Positions 6,217 to 11,779 of a stretch of DNA of 12,423 bases are shown piece after piece; positions within the stretch are counted from its first letter, which is position 1, and the number at the start of each line of letters is the position of its first letter. Source of the stretch: JBAROU01 sp049642385 (GTDB taxonomy: Bacteria; Chloroflexota; Dehalococcoidia; DSTF01; RBG-16-68-14). The stretch spans positions 1 through 12,423 of the forward strand of contig JBAROU010000022.1 of NCBI GenBank assembly GCA_049642385.1, in the 5' to 3' direction. Below the pieces are notes generated by a model that worked only from the letters and a program-made list of their open reading frames with translations, was not told the DNA's origin and did not search any database. The translations under genes were made by a program, and so were the position numbers.

Positions 6217-7218
6217 TCACGCGCTCGCCCGATGCGCTGGCGCGTTCGCCAGCTCGACGACGAGGAGCTGAAGCGCCGTCTCGTCGTCGTACACGCCGCG
6301 CTTGATGCTCAGGTCCGCTTCCAGCAGCTTTCGATACGCCTGCCGGAGCCGCTCGATCGTGTAGGAGGGCGCCTGTTTGAGCAGCCGTTGCGCGACGAAG
6401 TTGTGCACGCCCAACTGCGTGGCGATATCCGGCGGGCGGACGCGCTTTGCTTGCAACTCCTTCGTGAGCAGCAGCAGGCGGTACTGACGAGAGAGCATCG
6501 CGAGCAGGCGCTGGGGCGCCTCGCCGTCGGCAAGCAGGCGCTGGAGCACCTCCGACGCGTCTTTGGCCCGCCCCTCGACCACGGCATCTGCCCAGGCGAA
6601 GACGTTCGGCTCGCGTGCGAGGCTGACCAGCGAGCGCACGTCCTCCTCGGTCACCGGTCGCCCGCCGGCGAAGGTCGCCAGCTTCTCCAGCTCGCTGTCC
6701 AGGGTGCGCAAGTCCCCGCCGACCAGGCTTGCCAGCGCAGCGGTCGCGCGCGCCTCGACGGCGAGGCCGCGCTGTTGGGCGCGCTGGTTGATCCACATTG
6801 CGATCTGATTCTGAGGCAGCGCTTTGAACTCGCGCGTGTCTGCCAACGGTCGCAGCGCGCGGAGCAGCGCGTTTTGCGCGCCCAGCTTGCCGTCGATAAA
6901 CACCAACGCCGTCGTCTCGGGCAGCTCACCTAGGCCCTCCGCGAACGGTTGCCATACCCCTAGGCCGCTGTCCTTACGTCGCCCGCGCCGGCCGGCCACC
7001 TCGAAGCGTCCCAACAGCCCGCGCACGACGACGAGACGTCGGGCGCTGAGGAACGGCATCGTCCGGCAGAGCGCGAGCAGCTCGTCTGGCTTCGCGCTGG
7101 CGCCGTCGACGCGGTCGGTGTTGTCGCCGAGCTGGCCGTCGGTATCGATCTGCGACCGCAGCGCATCGAGCGCTTCGTCCGCGCTGAAGCCGTCTTCGCC
7201 ATAGAAGATCGCGATCAT
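6217..7218 (-). CDS. holA: DNA polymerase III subunit delta
   Basis: The protein has 333 residues, the usual length for HolA. It begins MIAIFYGEDGFSADEALDAL, the typical start of the delta subunit's AAA+-like fold. Later come LCRTMPFLSARRLVVVRGL, TALVFIDGKL, LASLVGGDLRTLDSELEKLA, a segment ending VFAWADAVVEGR, and the C-terminal collar helices (LLAMLSRQYRLLLLTKEL, and GVYDDETALQLLVVELA). Delta opens the sliding clamp within the clamp-loader complex. Its ATG overlaps the stop of the small membrane protein gene upstream by one base (TGATG), suggesting translational coupling. It is convergent with the ABC ATPase gene, with only 9 bp between the stops. Confidence 0.94.
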   Translation of the reverse strand: MIAIFYGEDGFSADEALDALRSQIDTDGQLGDNTDRVDGASAKPDELLALCRTMPFLSARRLVVVRGLLGRFEVAGRRGRRKDSGLGVWQPFAEGLGELPETTALVFIDGKLGAQNALLRALRPLADTREFKALPQNQIAMWINQRAQQRGLAVEARATAALASLVGGDLRTLDSELEKLATFAGGRPVTEEDVRSLVSLAREPNVFAWADAVVEGRAKDASEVLQRLLADGEAPQRLLAMLSRQYRLLLLTKELQAKRVRPPDIATQLGVHNFVAQRLLKQAPSYTIERLRQAYRKLLEADLSIKRGVYDDETALQLLVVELANAPAHRASA

Positions 7219-7448
7219 CAGTCGATGTTCGCCTTCCAGCCCGCCCAGACGACGGCCGCGATGCCGACAAAAATGAGTACACCTGGCCAGGCAAGGTTCG
7301 CCACGAACTCAGCAAGCTTGCTTGCGTCGTCAGAGGCGTTCACCGCGCGATAGGCCGCGAATGCGACTGCGGCAGCGAGGCCGAGGACGGTGGCCCAGAG
7401 GGTGAGCAGCAGGTCTTCTCGTTTGAGAAGCGGTCTCCGGCGGAACAT
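7218..7448 (-). CDS. Small two-helix membrane protein upstream of holA
   Basis: The protein has 76 residues. A basic N-terminus (MFRRRPLLKRED) is followed by a hydrophobic segment at about 13-33 (LLLTLWATVLGLAAAVAFAA), an Ala/Asp/Lys linker, and a second segment at about 50-70 (LAWPGVLIFVGIAAVVWAGW). The positive-inside pattern suggests a cytoplasmic N-terminus. I do not recognise a family. Its stop overlaps the holA start by one base, so the two are co-translated. No ribosome site is visible before ATG 7448, and a -10-like TATTAT lies only 16-21 nt upstream, so the mRNA may have a very short leader. Confidence 0.65.
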   Translation of the reverse strand: MFRRRPLLKREDLLLTLWATVLGLAAAVAFAAYRAVNASDDASKLAEFVANLAWPGVLIFVGIAAVVWAGWKANID

Positions 7449-7462
7449 TGTGCGGTTACGCC

Positions 7463-7469
7463 CATAATA
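7463..7469. promoter_or_regulatory. Possible shared bidirectional -10 element
   Basis: CATAATA reads as a -10 on both strands: CATAAT (7463-7468) rightward and TATTAT (7464-7469) leftward. It lies between two divergent small membrane protein genes. No convincing -35 is seen for either direction. Confidence 0.35.
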
Positions 7470-7540
7470 GCGAACGAAGAGTGATGGAGGGCGCTTGCTC
7501 GTGCCGTCCGTCCATCGTAGCCTGGCGAGAGGTTCGTGTG

Positions 7541-7705
7541 ATGTTCATCGCCGCAATCGTGTTCTCCGTCGTCGGGTTTGGGCTCTACTTGGGCGCCTTC
7601 GCTCAGGGCCCCGGCCCTTCGATGAGCGATAAGCCACTCCAGGCCTGGATGTTTTTCGGGGCTACGGCCTGCATGGTCACGGGCTTCCTGCTGTTCGTGG
7701 CGTGA
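7541..7705 (+). CDS. Small two-helix membrane protein
   Basis: The protein has 54 residues if it starts at ATG 7541, which has GAGAGG (7527-7532) 8 nt upstream and begins directly with a hydrophobic helix (MFIAAIVFSVVGFGLYLGAF). A polar loop (AQGPGPSMSDKPLQ) leads to a second helix (AWMFFGATACMVTGFLLFVA) that runs to the C-terminus. In-frame ATGs at 7484 and 7448 would add a polar extension without hydrophobic or family character. I do not recognise it. The hydrophobic pattern and convergent placement with the lipoprotein gene make a real gene likely. Confidence 0.55.
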   Translation: MFIAAIVFSVVGFGLYLGAFAQGPGPSMSDKPLQAWMFFGATACMVTGFLLFVA

Positions 7706-7713
7706 CACAGCCC

Positions 7714-7731
7714 TGGCCGACCCCTCGGCTA
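7714..7731. terminator. Hairpin between convergent genes
   Basis: TGGCCGA and TCGGCTA form a 7-bp stem (one G-U) with a CCCC loop. It lies between the stop of the small membrane protein and the stop of the lipoprotein gene, overlapping the latter. It could end transcription from both sides but has no T-run. Confidence 0.35.
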
Positions 7732-8301
7732 CGGTGTTAGCGTGCAGTTCAGTTTGACGTCTACGTTGTTGGCCGCGGCCACATCCAAGAGCGATAAGCA
7801 CGCATCGCCTACCACGCCGGCCGCCGGAAAGTAGCGGTCGAGGACGGCGTTCAAGGCTGCGATATCGGCTACGGCATCCAACTGATCGATGAGCTCGTTG
7901 AGGCGCGCCAGGAAGCCCCCGGTGGCGCTGGCCAGTTCGGCGTGCGCCTTCTCTAACACCGGTGGAGGTGACGACTCTCCTAATCGGCGCGAGAATGTCC
8001 CTACTGCGTCTCGGAACTGGGCAAAAAAGCCGCGGGCCGCCTCAACCTGCTGGTCAAGCGTAGAGGCACCCGTAATGCTGGTCAGGTTATCCTCCTGGGC
8101 GGCAATGCGCCCAGCCAAGAGGTCTCCGAGCAACTGGCCCAGGTTGTCCATGTACGCCGAAAGCGGGCCCGTGGTGCCATCCGCGCTTGTAGGCGTTCCG
8201 GCGCTACCGCCATCTCCACCACCGCCACATGCGGCCGCGATCGCGAGGATAAGCGTCACTCCCGCCCCAGCGAGGATCAGCGCAGCCGATCTGGGCCTCA
8301 T
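7729..8301 (-). CDS. Predicted lipoprotein of unknown function
   Basis: The protein has 190 residues. The N-terminus is a lipoprotein signal peptide: MRPRS, a hydrophobic stretch, then AIAAAC with Cys-25 as the expected lipidated residue, followed by a flexible GGGGDGGSAGTPTSADG linker typical of surface lipoproteins. The mature part (about 45-190) is mainly amphipathic helix, with repeated Leu/Ala-rich segments (MDNLGQLLGDLLAGRIAAQ; HAELASATGGFLARLNELI), and has two further cysteines near the C-terminus that could pair. I do not recognise a family. A GGGAAGGGAG ribosome site (8307-8316) lies 5 nt before the ATG. Confidence 0.75.
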   Translation of the reverse strand: MRPRSAALILAGAGVTLILAIAAACGGGGDGGSAGTPTSADGTTGPLSAYMDNLGQLLGDLLAGRIAAQEDNLTSITGASTLDQQVEAARGFFAQFRDAVGTFSRRLGESSPPPVLEKAHAELASATGGFLARLNELIDQLDAVADIAALNAVLDRYFPAAGVVGDACLSLLDVAAANNVDVKLNCTLTP

Positions 8302-8324
8302 ATGCGCTCCCTTCCCGTGTGGTC

Positions 8325-8353
8325 AGAATACCGGACAGCTGCAGCGAGACCAA
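8325..8353 (-). promoter_or_regulatory. Candidate promoter of the lipoprotein gene
   Basis: On the minus strand TTGGTC (8348-8353), 17 bp, TATTCT (8325-8330). The start would fall close to the ribosome site. The -35 is weak. Confidence 0.35.
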
Positions 8354-8490
8354 ATCTGACGGCGGGTGGTTCCAGATGCGGCACGGTGACGGCGGATTGC
8401 CGCTTCGACGCGCGATCAACGGATCTGCGTGTGCTGTGACGTTGCGGTGAGGGGAGTGATTTGGTGGGCTAGGAACGCAAGGCCGGGACG

Positions 8491-8709
8491 CTAGCTCTGA
8501 TCGCCGATCATCTGTTGCCACGCATCGAAGATGCGAGACAAGCGGCGCGCTGATGGGGGCCGTTCTCCTGGCTCTACCGCCGGCGCAGCTTGCGCGGAGG
8601 TGAACTCACGCAGGCGCATTCGGTGAGCGATGAGCTGCTCGTGCAACCGGTCGAGGGCAGATGCAGCGTTACGTTTGTCGTTGTTAGAGCGACCGAGAAT
8701 GCGGGGCAT
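8491..8709 (-). CDS. Small basic protein of unknown function, downstream of selC
   Basis: The protein has 72 residues. ATG 8709 has an AGGAG site 9 nt upstream. The frame is open back through the tRNA gene to 8895, but that part is a translation of the tRNA and not coding. The product is rich in Arg and Ala (MPRILGRSNNDKRNAASALD), has a probable helix at 15-36, a Pro/Ala/Glu linker at 40-53, and a C-terminal helix (ARRLSRIFDAWQQMIGD). No cysteines, signal peptide or membrane segment are present. I do not recognise it. The ribosome site and spacing support a real gene. Confidence 0.5.
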   Translation of the reverse strand: MPRILGRSNNDKRNAASALDRLHEQLIAHRMRLREFTSAQAAPAVEPGERPPSARRLSRIFDAWQQMIGDQS

Positions 8710-8796
8710 TATCGAAATCTCCTGTCTACACCTGGAACGCCCGAAGCAGGCGGTTCGTAACAGGAGCATGTGAGAGAGGCGAGCCAGTGCTAGGAG

Positions 8797-8893
8797 TGGC
8801 GGGAGTGCATGGGAGTCGAACCCACCCGAGACGGGACAACCGCCTCGCAACGGTTTTGAAGACCGCAAGAGCCACCGGGCCCCTTCCACTCCC
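8797..8893 (-). tRNA. selC: tRNA-Sec (anticodon UCA), selenocysteine tRNA
   Basis: The 97-nt gene has the selenocysteine tRNA layout. There is a long acceptor arm (GGGAGTGG with GCACTCCC), a D arm with six pairs around a 4-nt CGGT loop, and a 5-bp anticodon stem with loop CTTCAAA, giving anticodon UCA (8857-8859). A long variable arm follows (8 bp, CGAGGCGG with CCGTCTCG), then a T arm with TTCGACT. The discriminator G and CCA are encoded. Seven acceptor pairs are perfect; the eighth position is a G-G mismatch. The anticodon, extended D stem and variable arm together exclude an ordinary serine tRNA. The gene lies 47 bp after the trxB stop on the same strand and is followed by the 72-residue gene. 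It implies that the organism makes selenoproteins, which needs selA, selB and selD elsewhere; none of the proteins in this window shows an in-frame UGA. Confidence 0.94.
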
Positions 8894-8940
8894 ACCGTCA
8901 GTCTATGGAGGGAGCCCGAGACGATACAAGCGAAGCGGGG

Positions 8941-9873
8941 CTAGTCTGGGAAGTGGTCGCTGATGTAGTGGTCGGCGCGGATGGCCGCTGTCGCGCCGTC
9001 GCCGGCGGCGCTCACCACCTGGCGGGCGGAGTTCACGCGCACATCGCCGGCCGCGAAGAGGCCGGGCACTTCGGTCTCCATCCAGTCGTTCACGTAGACG
9101 TGGCCGCCCTCGTCCATCTTGAGGAGGCCCTTCAGGTATTCGGTGTTTGGGCTGAGGCCGACGAAGATGAAGATCGCGTTCACCTCCAGCTCCGACTCCT
9201 CGTTCGTCTTTACGTTGCGTAGCTTGAGCTTCTTCACGAGGTCGTCACCAACGACCTCTGTCACGACGGTGTCCCAGATGAACTCCATCTTCTCGTTGGC
9301 GAAAGCGCGCTCCTGCAGGATCTTGCTCGCCCGCAGCTGATCGCGCCGGTGGATGACGTACACCTTCGACGCGTAGCGCGTCACGAACAGCCCTTCGTCC
9401 ATCGCGGCGTCGCCGCCGCCGACGACCGCGCAGATTTGGTCCTTGAAGAACGCCGCGTCGCAGGTCGCGCAGTACGAGACGCCCTTGCCGATGAGGTCGT
9501 CCTCGCCCGGCACGCCCAGGCGGTTGTAGTCGGCGCCGCCGGTGAGGATGATGGTTTTCGCGGTGTAATCGCCTTCGGTGGTGTGAATGACGTGCAAGCC
9601 GTTCTGGCGCTCAAGGCTCGTCACGCCGGCGTAGCCCATCTCCATGCCGTACTTCTCAGCCTGTTGCTGCATCGCCTGACCAAGGTCGAAGCCGTTGATC
9701 TCGTCGATGCCTGGATAGTTCTCGATGATGTTGGTCAGCGCGATCTGACCGCCGGTCACGTTGCGCTCCAGCAGGATCGTGCGCCGCCGCGCGCGCGCGG
9801 CGTACAGCCCCGCCGCGAGCCCGGCAGGGCCAGCGCCGATGATCACAATGTCGTAGTTTTTGTCTTCGGTCAC
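8941..9873 (-). CDS. trxB: Thioredoxin-disulfide reductase
   Basis: The protein has 310 residues from GTG 9873. The frame is open to a TTG at 9903, which would add ten residues (PLAPHSDEPV-type) before the usual N-terminus. The GTG start gives the canonical opening YDIVIIGAGPAG (FAD-binding, 13-18). The redox-active CATC is at 135-138, the NADPH-binding GGGDAA at 152-157, the NADPH-phosphate motif HRRDQLRASK at 175-184, and the second FAD motif FAAGDVR at 273-279. GGGDAA replaces the more common GGGNSA/GGGDSA. The enzyme uses NADPH to reduce thioredoxin. trxA lies 36 bp upstream on the same strand, so the two form an operon. Catalytic cysteines are ordinary TGC/TGT codons, not selenocysteine. 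Confidence 0.95.
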   Translation of the reverse strand: MTEDKNYDIVIIGAGPAGLAAGLYAARARRRTILLERNVTGGQIALTNIIENYPGIDEINGFDLGQAMQQQAEKYGMEMGYAGVTSLERQNGLHVIHTTEGDYTAKTIILTGGADYNRLGVPGEDDLIGKGVSYCATCDAAFFKDQICAVVGGGDAAMDEGLFVTRYASKVYVIHRRDQLRASKILQERAFANEKMEFIWDTVVTEVVGDDLVKKLKLRNVKTNEESELEVNAIFIFVGLSPNTEYLKGLLKMDEGGHVYVNDWMETEVPGLFAAGDVRVNSARQVVSAAGDGATAAIRADHYISDHFPD

Positions 9874-9909
9874 GGGTTCGTCCGAATGTGGTGCGAGTGG
9901 CAACCGTCG

Positions 9910-10233
9910 TTAGACGACCGCGTCCAGGCGCTGCTTTAGGTCGCTCTTGGGCCGGAAGCCGATGATCTGGCCGACTGGTTCCCCGCCCTTGAAGACGAGC
10001 AGCGTGGGGATGCTGCGGATTCCGTACTTCACGGCAGTGTTGGGGTTGTCGTCCGTGTTCAGCTTCACGAACTCGACTTTGCCCTGGTACTCGTCCGCCA
10101 GCTCCTCCACGATAGGAGCGACCATCCGACAGGGGCCGCACCATGGCGCCCAGAAGTCGACGAGGACGGGCTTGCCCGCCTGAATGACCTCCTGGTCAAA
10201 GTTGTCATCTGTTACTTCGCGTGGCTTCGCCAT
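9910..10233 (-). CDS. trxA: Thioredoxin
   Basis: The protein has 107 residues, the standard length. The active site WCGPC is at 31-35 (Cys-32, Cys-35), within DFWAPWCGPCRMVAP, and the cis-proline is Pro-76 (SIPTLLVFKGGE). ATG 10233 has AAGGAGG a few bases upstream; the frame is open further to 10302 but that would read through the promoter. Thioredoxin is the general protein-disulfide reductant, recharged by the adjacent trxB. Its promoter carries two overlapping inverted repeats and is shared with a divergent CsoR-like regulator, which is an unusual setting for trxA. Confidence 0.96.
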   Translation of the reverse strand: MAKPREVTDDNFDQEVIQAGKPVLVDFWAPWCGPCRMVAPIVEELADEYQGKVEFVKLNTDDNPNTAVKYGIRSIPTLLVFKGGEPVGQIIGFRPKSDLKQRLDAVV

Positions 10234-10270
10234 CGCTGTCCTCCTTCGCCTGTTGACAATCCAGTACGTC

Positions 10271-10298
10271 GGTATGGTACCATACCCGTGGGGGTATG
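10271..10298. promoter_or_regulatory. Two overlapping inverted repeats covering the trxA promoter, one CsoR-type
   Basis: Positions 10271-10286 are a perfect 16-bp palindrome, GGTATGGTACCATACC. Positions 10281-10298 are CATACCC-GTGG-GGGTATG, 7-bp arms around 4 nt, which resembles the TACCC-N4-GGGTA operators of CsoR-family repressors. The first covers the trxA -10 and the second covers the spacer and touches the -35. A protein bound to either should block trxA transcription. The divergent gene encodes a CsoR-family protein, the obvious candidate. Confidence 0.65.
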
Positions 10299-10302
10299 TC
10301 AA
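10274..10302 (-). promoter_or_regulatory. trxA promoter
   Basis: On the minus strand a consensus TTGACA (10297-10302), 17 bp, then TACCAT (10274-10279) preceded by TGG, giving an extended -10. The start would lie near 10267, about 35 nt before the trxA ATG. Confidence 0.7.
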
Positions 10303-10325
10303 CCAACCAGCCCGAGTGCTCCCTG

Positions 10326-10331
10326 TATAAC
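10326..10331 (+). promoter_or_regulatory. -10 element of the CsoR-like gene, probably leaderless
   Basis: TATAAC matches five of six consensus bases. Transcription would start about 7-8 nt downstream, at or next to ATG 10339, so the mRNA would have almost no leader. No good -35 is present at the expected position. Confidence 0.45.
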
Positions 10332-10338
10332 AGAAGAG

Positions 10339-10770
10339 ATGTCAGAACGTAACCTCATCGAGCAGACGAAGACCAGGCTCCGGCGCATCGAGGGTCAGGT
10401 GCGCGGCATCCAAGGCATGCTCGACCGCATGAGCGAAGATGACGCGACTCGGCTCTCGATCCAGGAACAGGTTCGCGAGCTGCTCGCGGCAGGCAAGGGC
10501 AAAGTCGCCGTCGCGCGCGAGCTCGGCATCAGCCGGCAACGCGTGCTGGACATCGAGGCGGATTGCGAGTCGTGCGAAGGTGACCCGTGCGATGGTCTGC
10601 TGACGCAGATACTCGCGGTGCGCGCGGCGGTGGAGCAAGCGGGACTGCTGATCTTGGAGGTGCATCTCCAGCGTTGCGCATTGGGGGATCGCTCGTTCAG
10701 CGATCAGCAGTTGGAGGATCTGCGCGCCGCGCTCAAGCTGTGGAGCCGCCTGAGCGCGATGACGCGCTAG
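10339..10770 (+). CDS. CsoR-family repressor with an inserted helix-turn-helix-like domain
   Basis: The protein has 143 residues from ATG 10339; typical CsoR proteins have about 85-120. Residues 10-30 are CsoR helix 1 (TRLRRIEGQVRGIQGMLD), and residues 83-115 are CsoR helix 2 (DPCDGLLTQILAVRAAVE, then LEVHLQRC). Cys-84, His-109 and Cys-113 have exactly the spacing of the Cu(I) ligands Cys-36, His-61 and Cys-65 of Mycobacterium tuberculosis CsoR. Between the helices, where CsoR has a loop of a few residues, there are about 50 extra residues. Residues 40-72 of these read like a helix-turn-helix (QVRELLAAGKGKVAVARELG, then ISRQRVLDI). Two extra cysteines (Cys-76, Cys-79) lie just before Cys-84. 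CsoR proteins sense copper, nickel, persulfide or formaldehyde and bind DNA without a classical helix-turn-helix. The gene is divergent from trxA, with a CsoR-like operator between, and its 3' end overlaps plsX by 38 bp. The ligand is unknown. Confidence 0.85.
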   Translation: MSERNLIEQTKTRLRRIEGQVRGIQGMLDRMSEDDATRLSIQEQVRELLAAGKGKVAVARELGISRQRVLDIEADCESCEGDPCDGLLTQILAVRAAVEQAGLLILEVHLQRCALGDRSFSDQQLEDLRAALKLWSRLSAMTR

Positions 10771-11779
10771 GGCGCACGAAATCGTCCGGCAGCCGGTCGG
10801 GGCTCAGCTCGCGCAGCGCATCGAGCATACCGGACGAGGCGGCGTCGCCCGCCAGACGCAGCGAGTTCTTGATCGCCTGCGCGTCGGCGCGGCCGTGCGT
10901 GATGATCACCACGCCGTTGACGCCCAGCAGCGGCGCGCCACCGTACTCTCCGTAGTCCATCCGCCGTCGCATTTGCAGGAAGGCCGACCGTAAGAAGAAC
11001 GCGCCTATTCGATACGTGAAGCGGCTCATGATGGTCGAGCGTAGCTCCCGGAAGATGAAATCGGCCACGCCTTCGGTCACCTTCACCGCGACGTTGCCTG
11101 TGAAGCCGTCGGTGACGACGACGTCGGCGACATCGTGGTGGATTCGGTCGGGCTCCATATTGCCAATGAAGTTCAGATCCGTCTCCCGAAGCCGCGCGTA
11201 GACCTCTTGCGTAAGCTCATTGCCCTTCGTATCCTCTTCGCCGATGTTCATCAGGCCTACTCGTGGCGCTTGCACACCGTACACCTTCGACAGGTAGACG
11301 GAGCCCATCTGCGCAAATTGCACAAGATATGAAGGCTTGCAATCGGCGTTCGCGCCGACATCGAGCACCAAGATGCCGCGCTCGCTGTACGGGGCCATCG
11401 CCCCGATCGCGGGGCGTTCGATGCCGGGCACGCGGCCGAGCTTGAGCAGTGCCGACGCCATCACCGCGCCTGTGTTGCCCGCGGAGACCACGGCTTGCGC
11501 CCGACCCTGCTTCACCAGCTCCATTGCGATGTTGACCGATGCGTCCTTCTTCTGACGCACCGCCTGCGCCGGCGCTTCGTCCATGGCGATCGCCTCGCTC
11601 GCTGCGGCGATCTCGATGCCGGGAGGGGTGCTGCCGTGCCGCGCCAGCTCCGCGCGCAGCAAGTCGGGCGGGCCGACGAGCGTGACGTCGAGGCCGAGCG
11701 CCTGCTTCGCGAGGAGGGCGCCGCGCACCTGTTCTCCGGGCGCCTTGTCTCCGCCCATCGCGTCCAGCGCGATGATCAT
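10733..11779 (-). CDS. plsX: Phosphate acyltransferase PlsX
   Basis: The protein has 348 residues. Family landmarks are the N-terminal MIIALDAMGGDKAP, SAGNTG (99-104), DVGAN (140-144), DGFTGN (224-229) and GAPLLGVNG (281-289). PlsX converts acyl-ACP and phosphate to acyl-phosphate, the donor used by PlsY in the first step of phospholipid synthesis; it is a peripheral membrane enzyme. The usual partners fabH, fabD and acpP are not next to it here. Its ATG overlaps the methyltransferase stop (ATGA), so it is translationally coupled to that gene. Its 3' end overlaps the convergent CsoR-like gene by 38 bp; the last 20 or so residues (VRPSASSRSGGSTA) are a low-complexity tail, so the overlap costs no conserved sequence. 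Confidence 0.95.
   Translation of the reverse strand: MIIALDAMGGDKAPGEQVRGALLAKQALGLDVTLVGPPDLLRAELARHGSTPPGIEIAAASEAIAMDEAPAQAVRQKKDASVNIAMELVKQGRAQAVVSAGNTGAVMASALLKLGRVPGIERPAIGAMAPYSERGILVLDVGANADCKPSYLVQFAQMGSVYLSKVYGVQAPRVGLMNIGEEDTKGNELTQEVYARLRETDLNFIGNMEPDRIHHDVADVVVTDGFTGNVAVKVTEGVADFIFRELRSTIMSRFTYRIGAFFLRSAFLQMRRRMDYGEYGGAPLLGVNGVVIITHGRADAQAIKNSLRLAGDAASSGMLDALRELSPDRLPDDFVRPSASSRSGGSTA

Noticed and set aside
8710..8895. Upstream extension of the 72-residue protein to 8895
   Set aside because: That stretch is the tRNA-Sec gene translated in one frame; the ribosome site favours ATG 8709.
8894..8930. selC promoter
   Set aside because: A TATCGT hexamer (8921-8926) lies upstream on the minus strand but has no -35 at a proper distance, so I cannot separate a dedicated promoter from read-through from trxB.
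9349..9939. 196-codon plus-strand frame opposite trxB
   Set aside because: Antisense shadow of a fully conserved trxB.
10234..10302. Upstream start of thioredoxin at 10302
   Set aside because: It would read through the trxA promoter; ATG 10233 has a strong ribosome site and the normal thioredoxin length.
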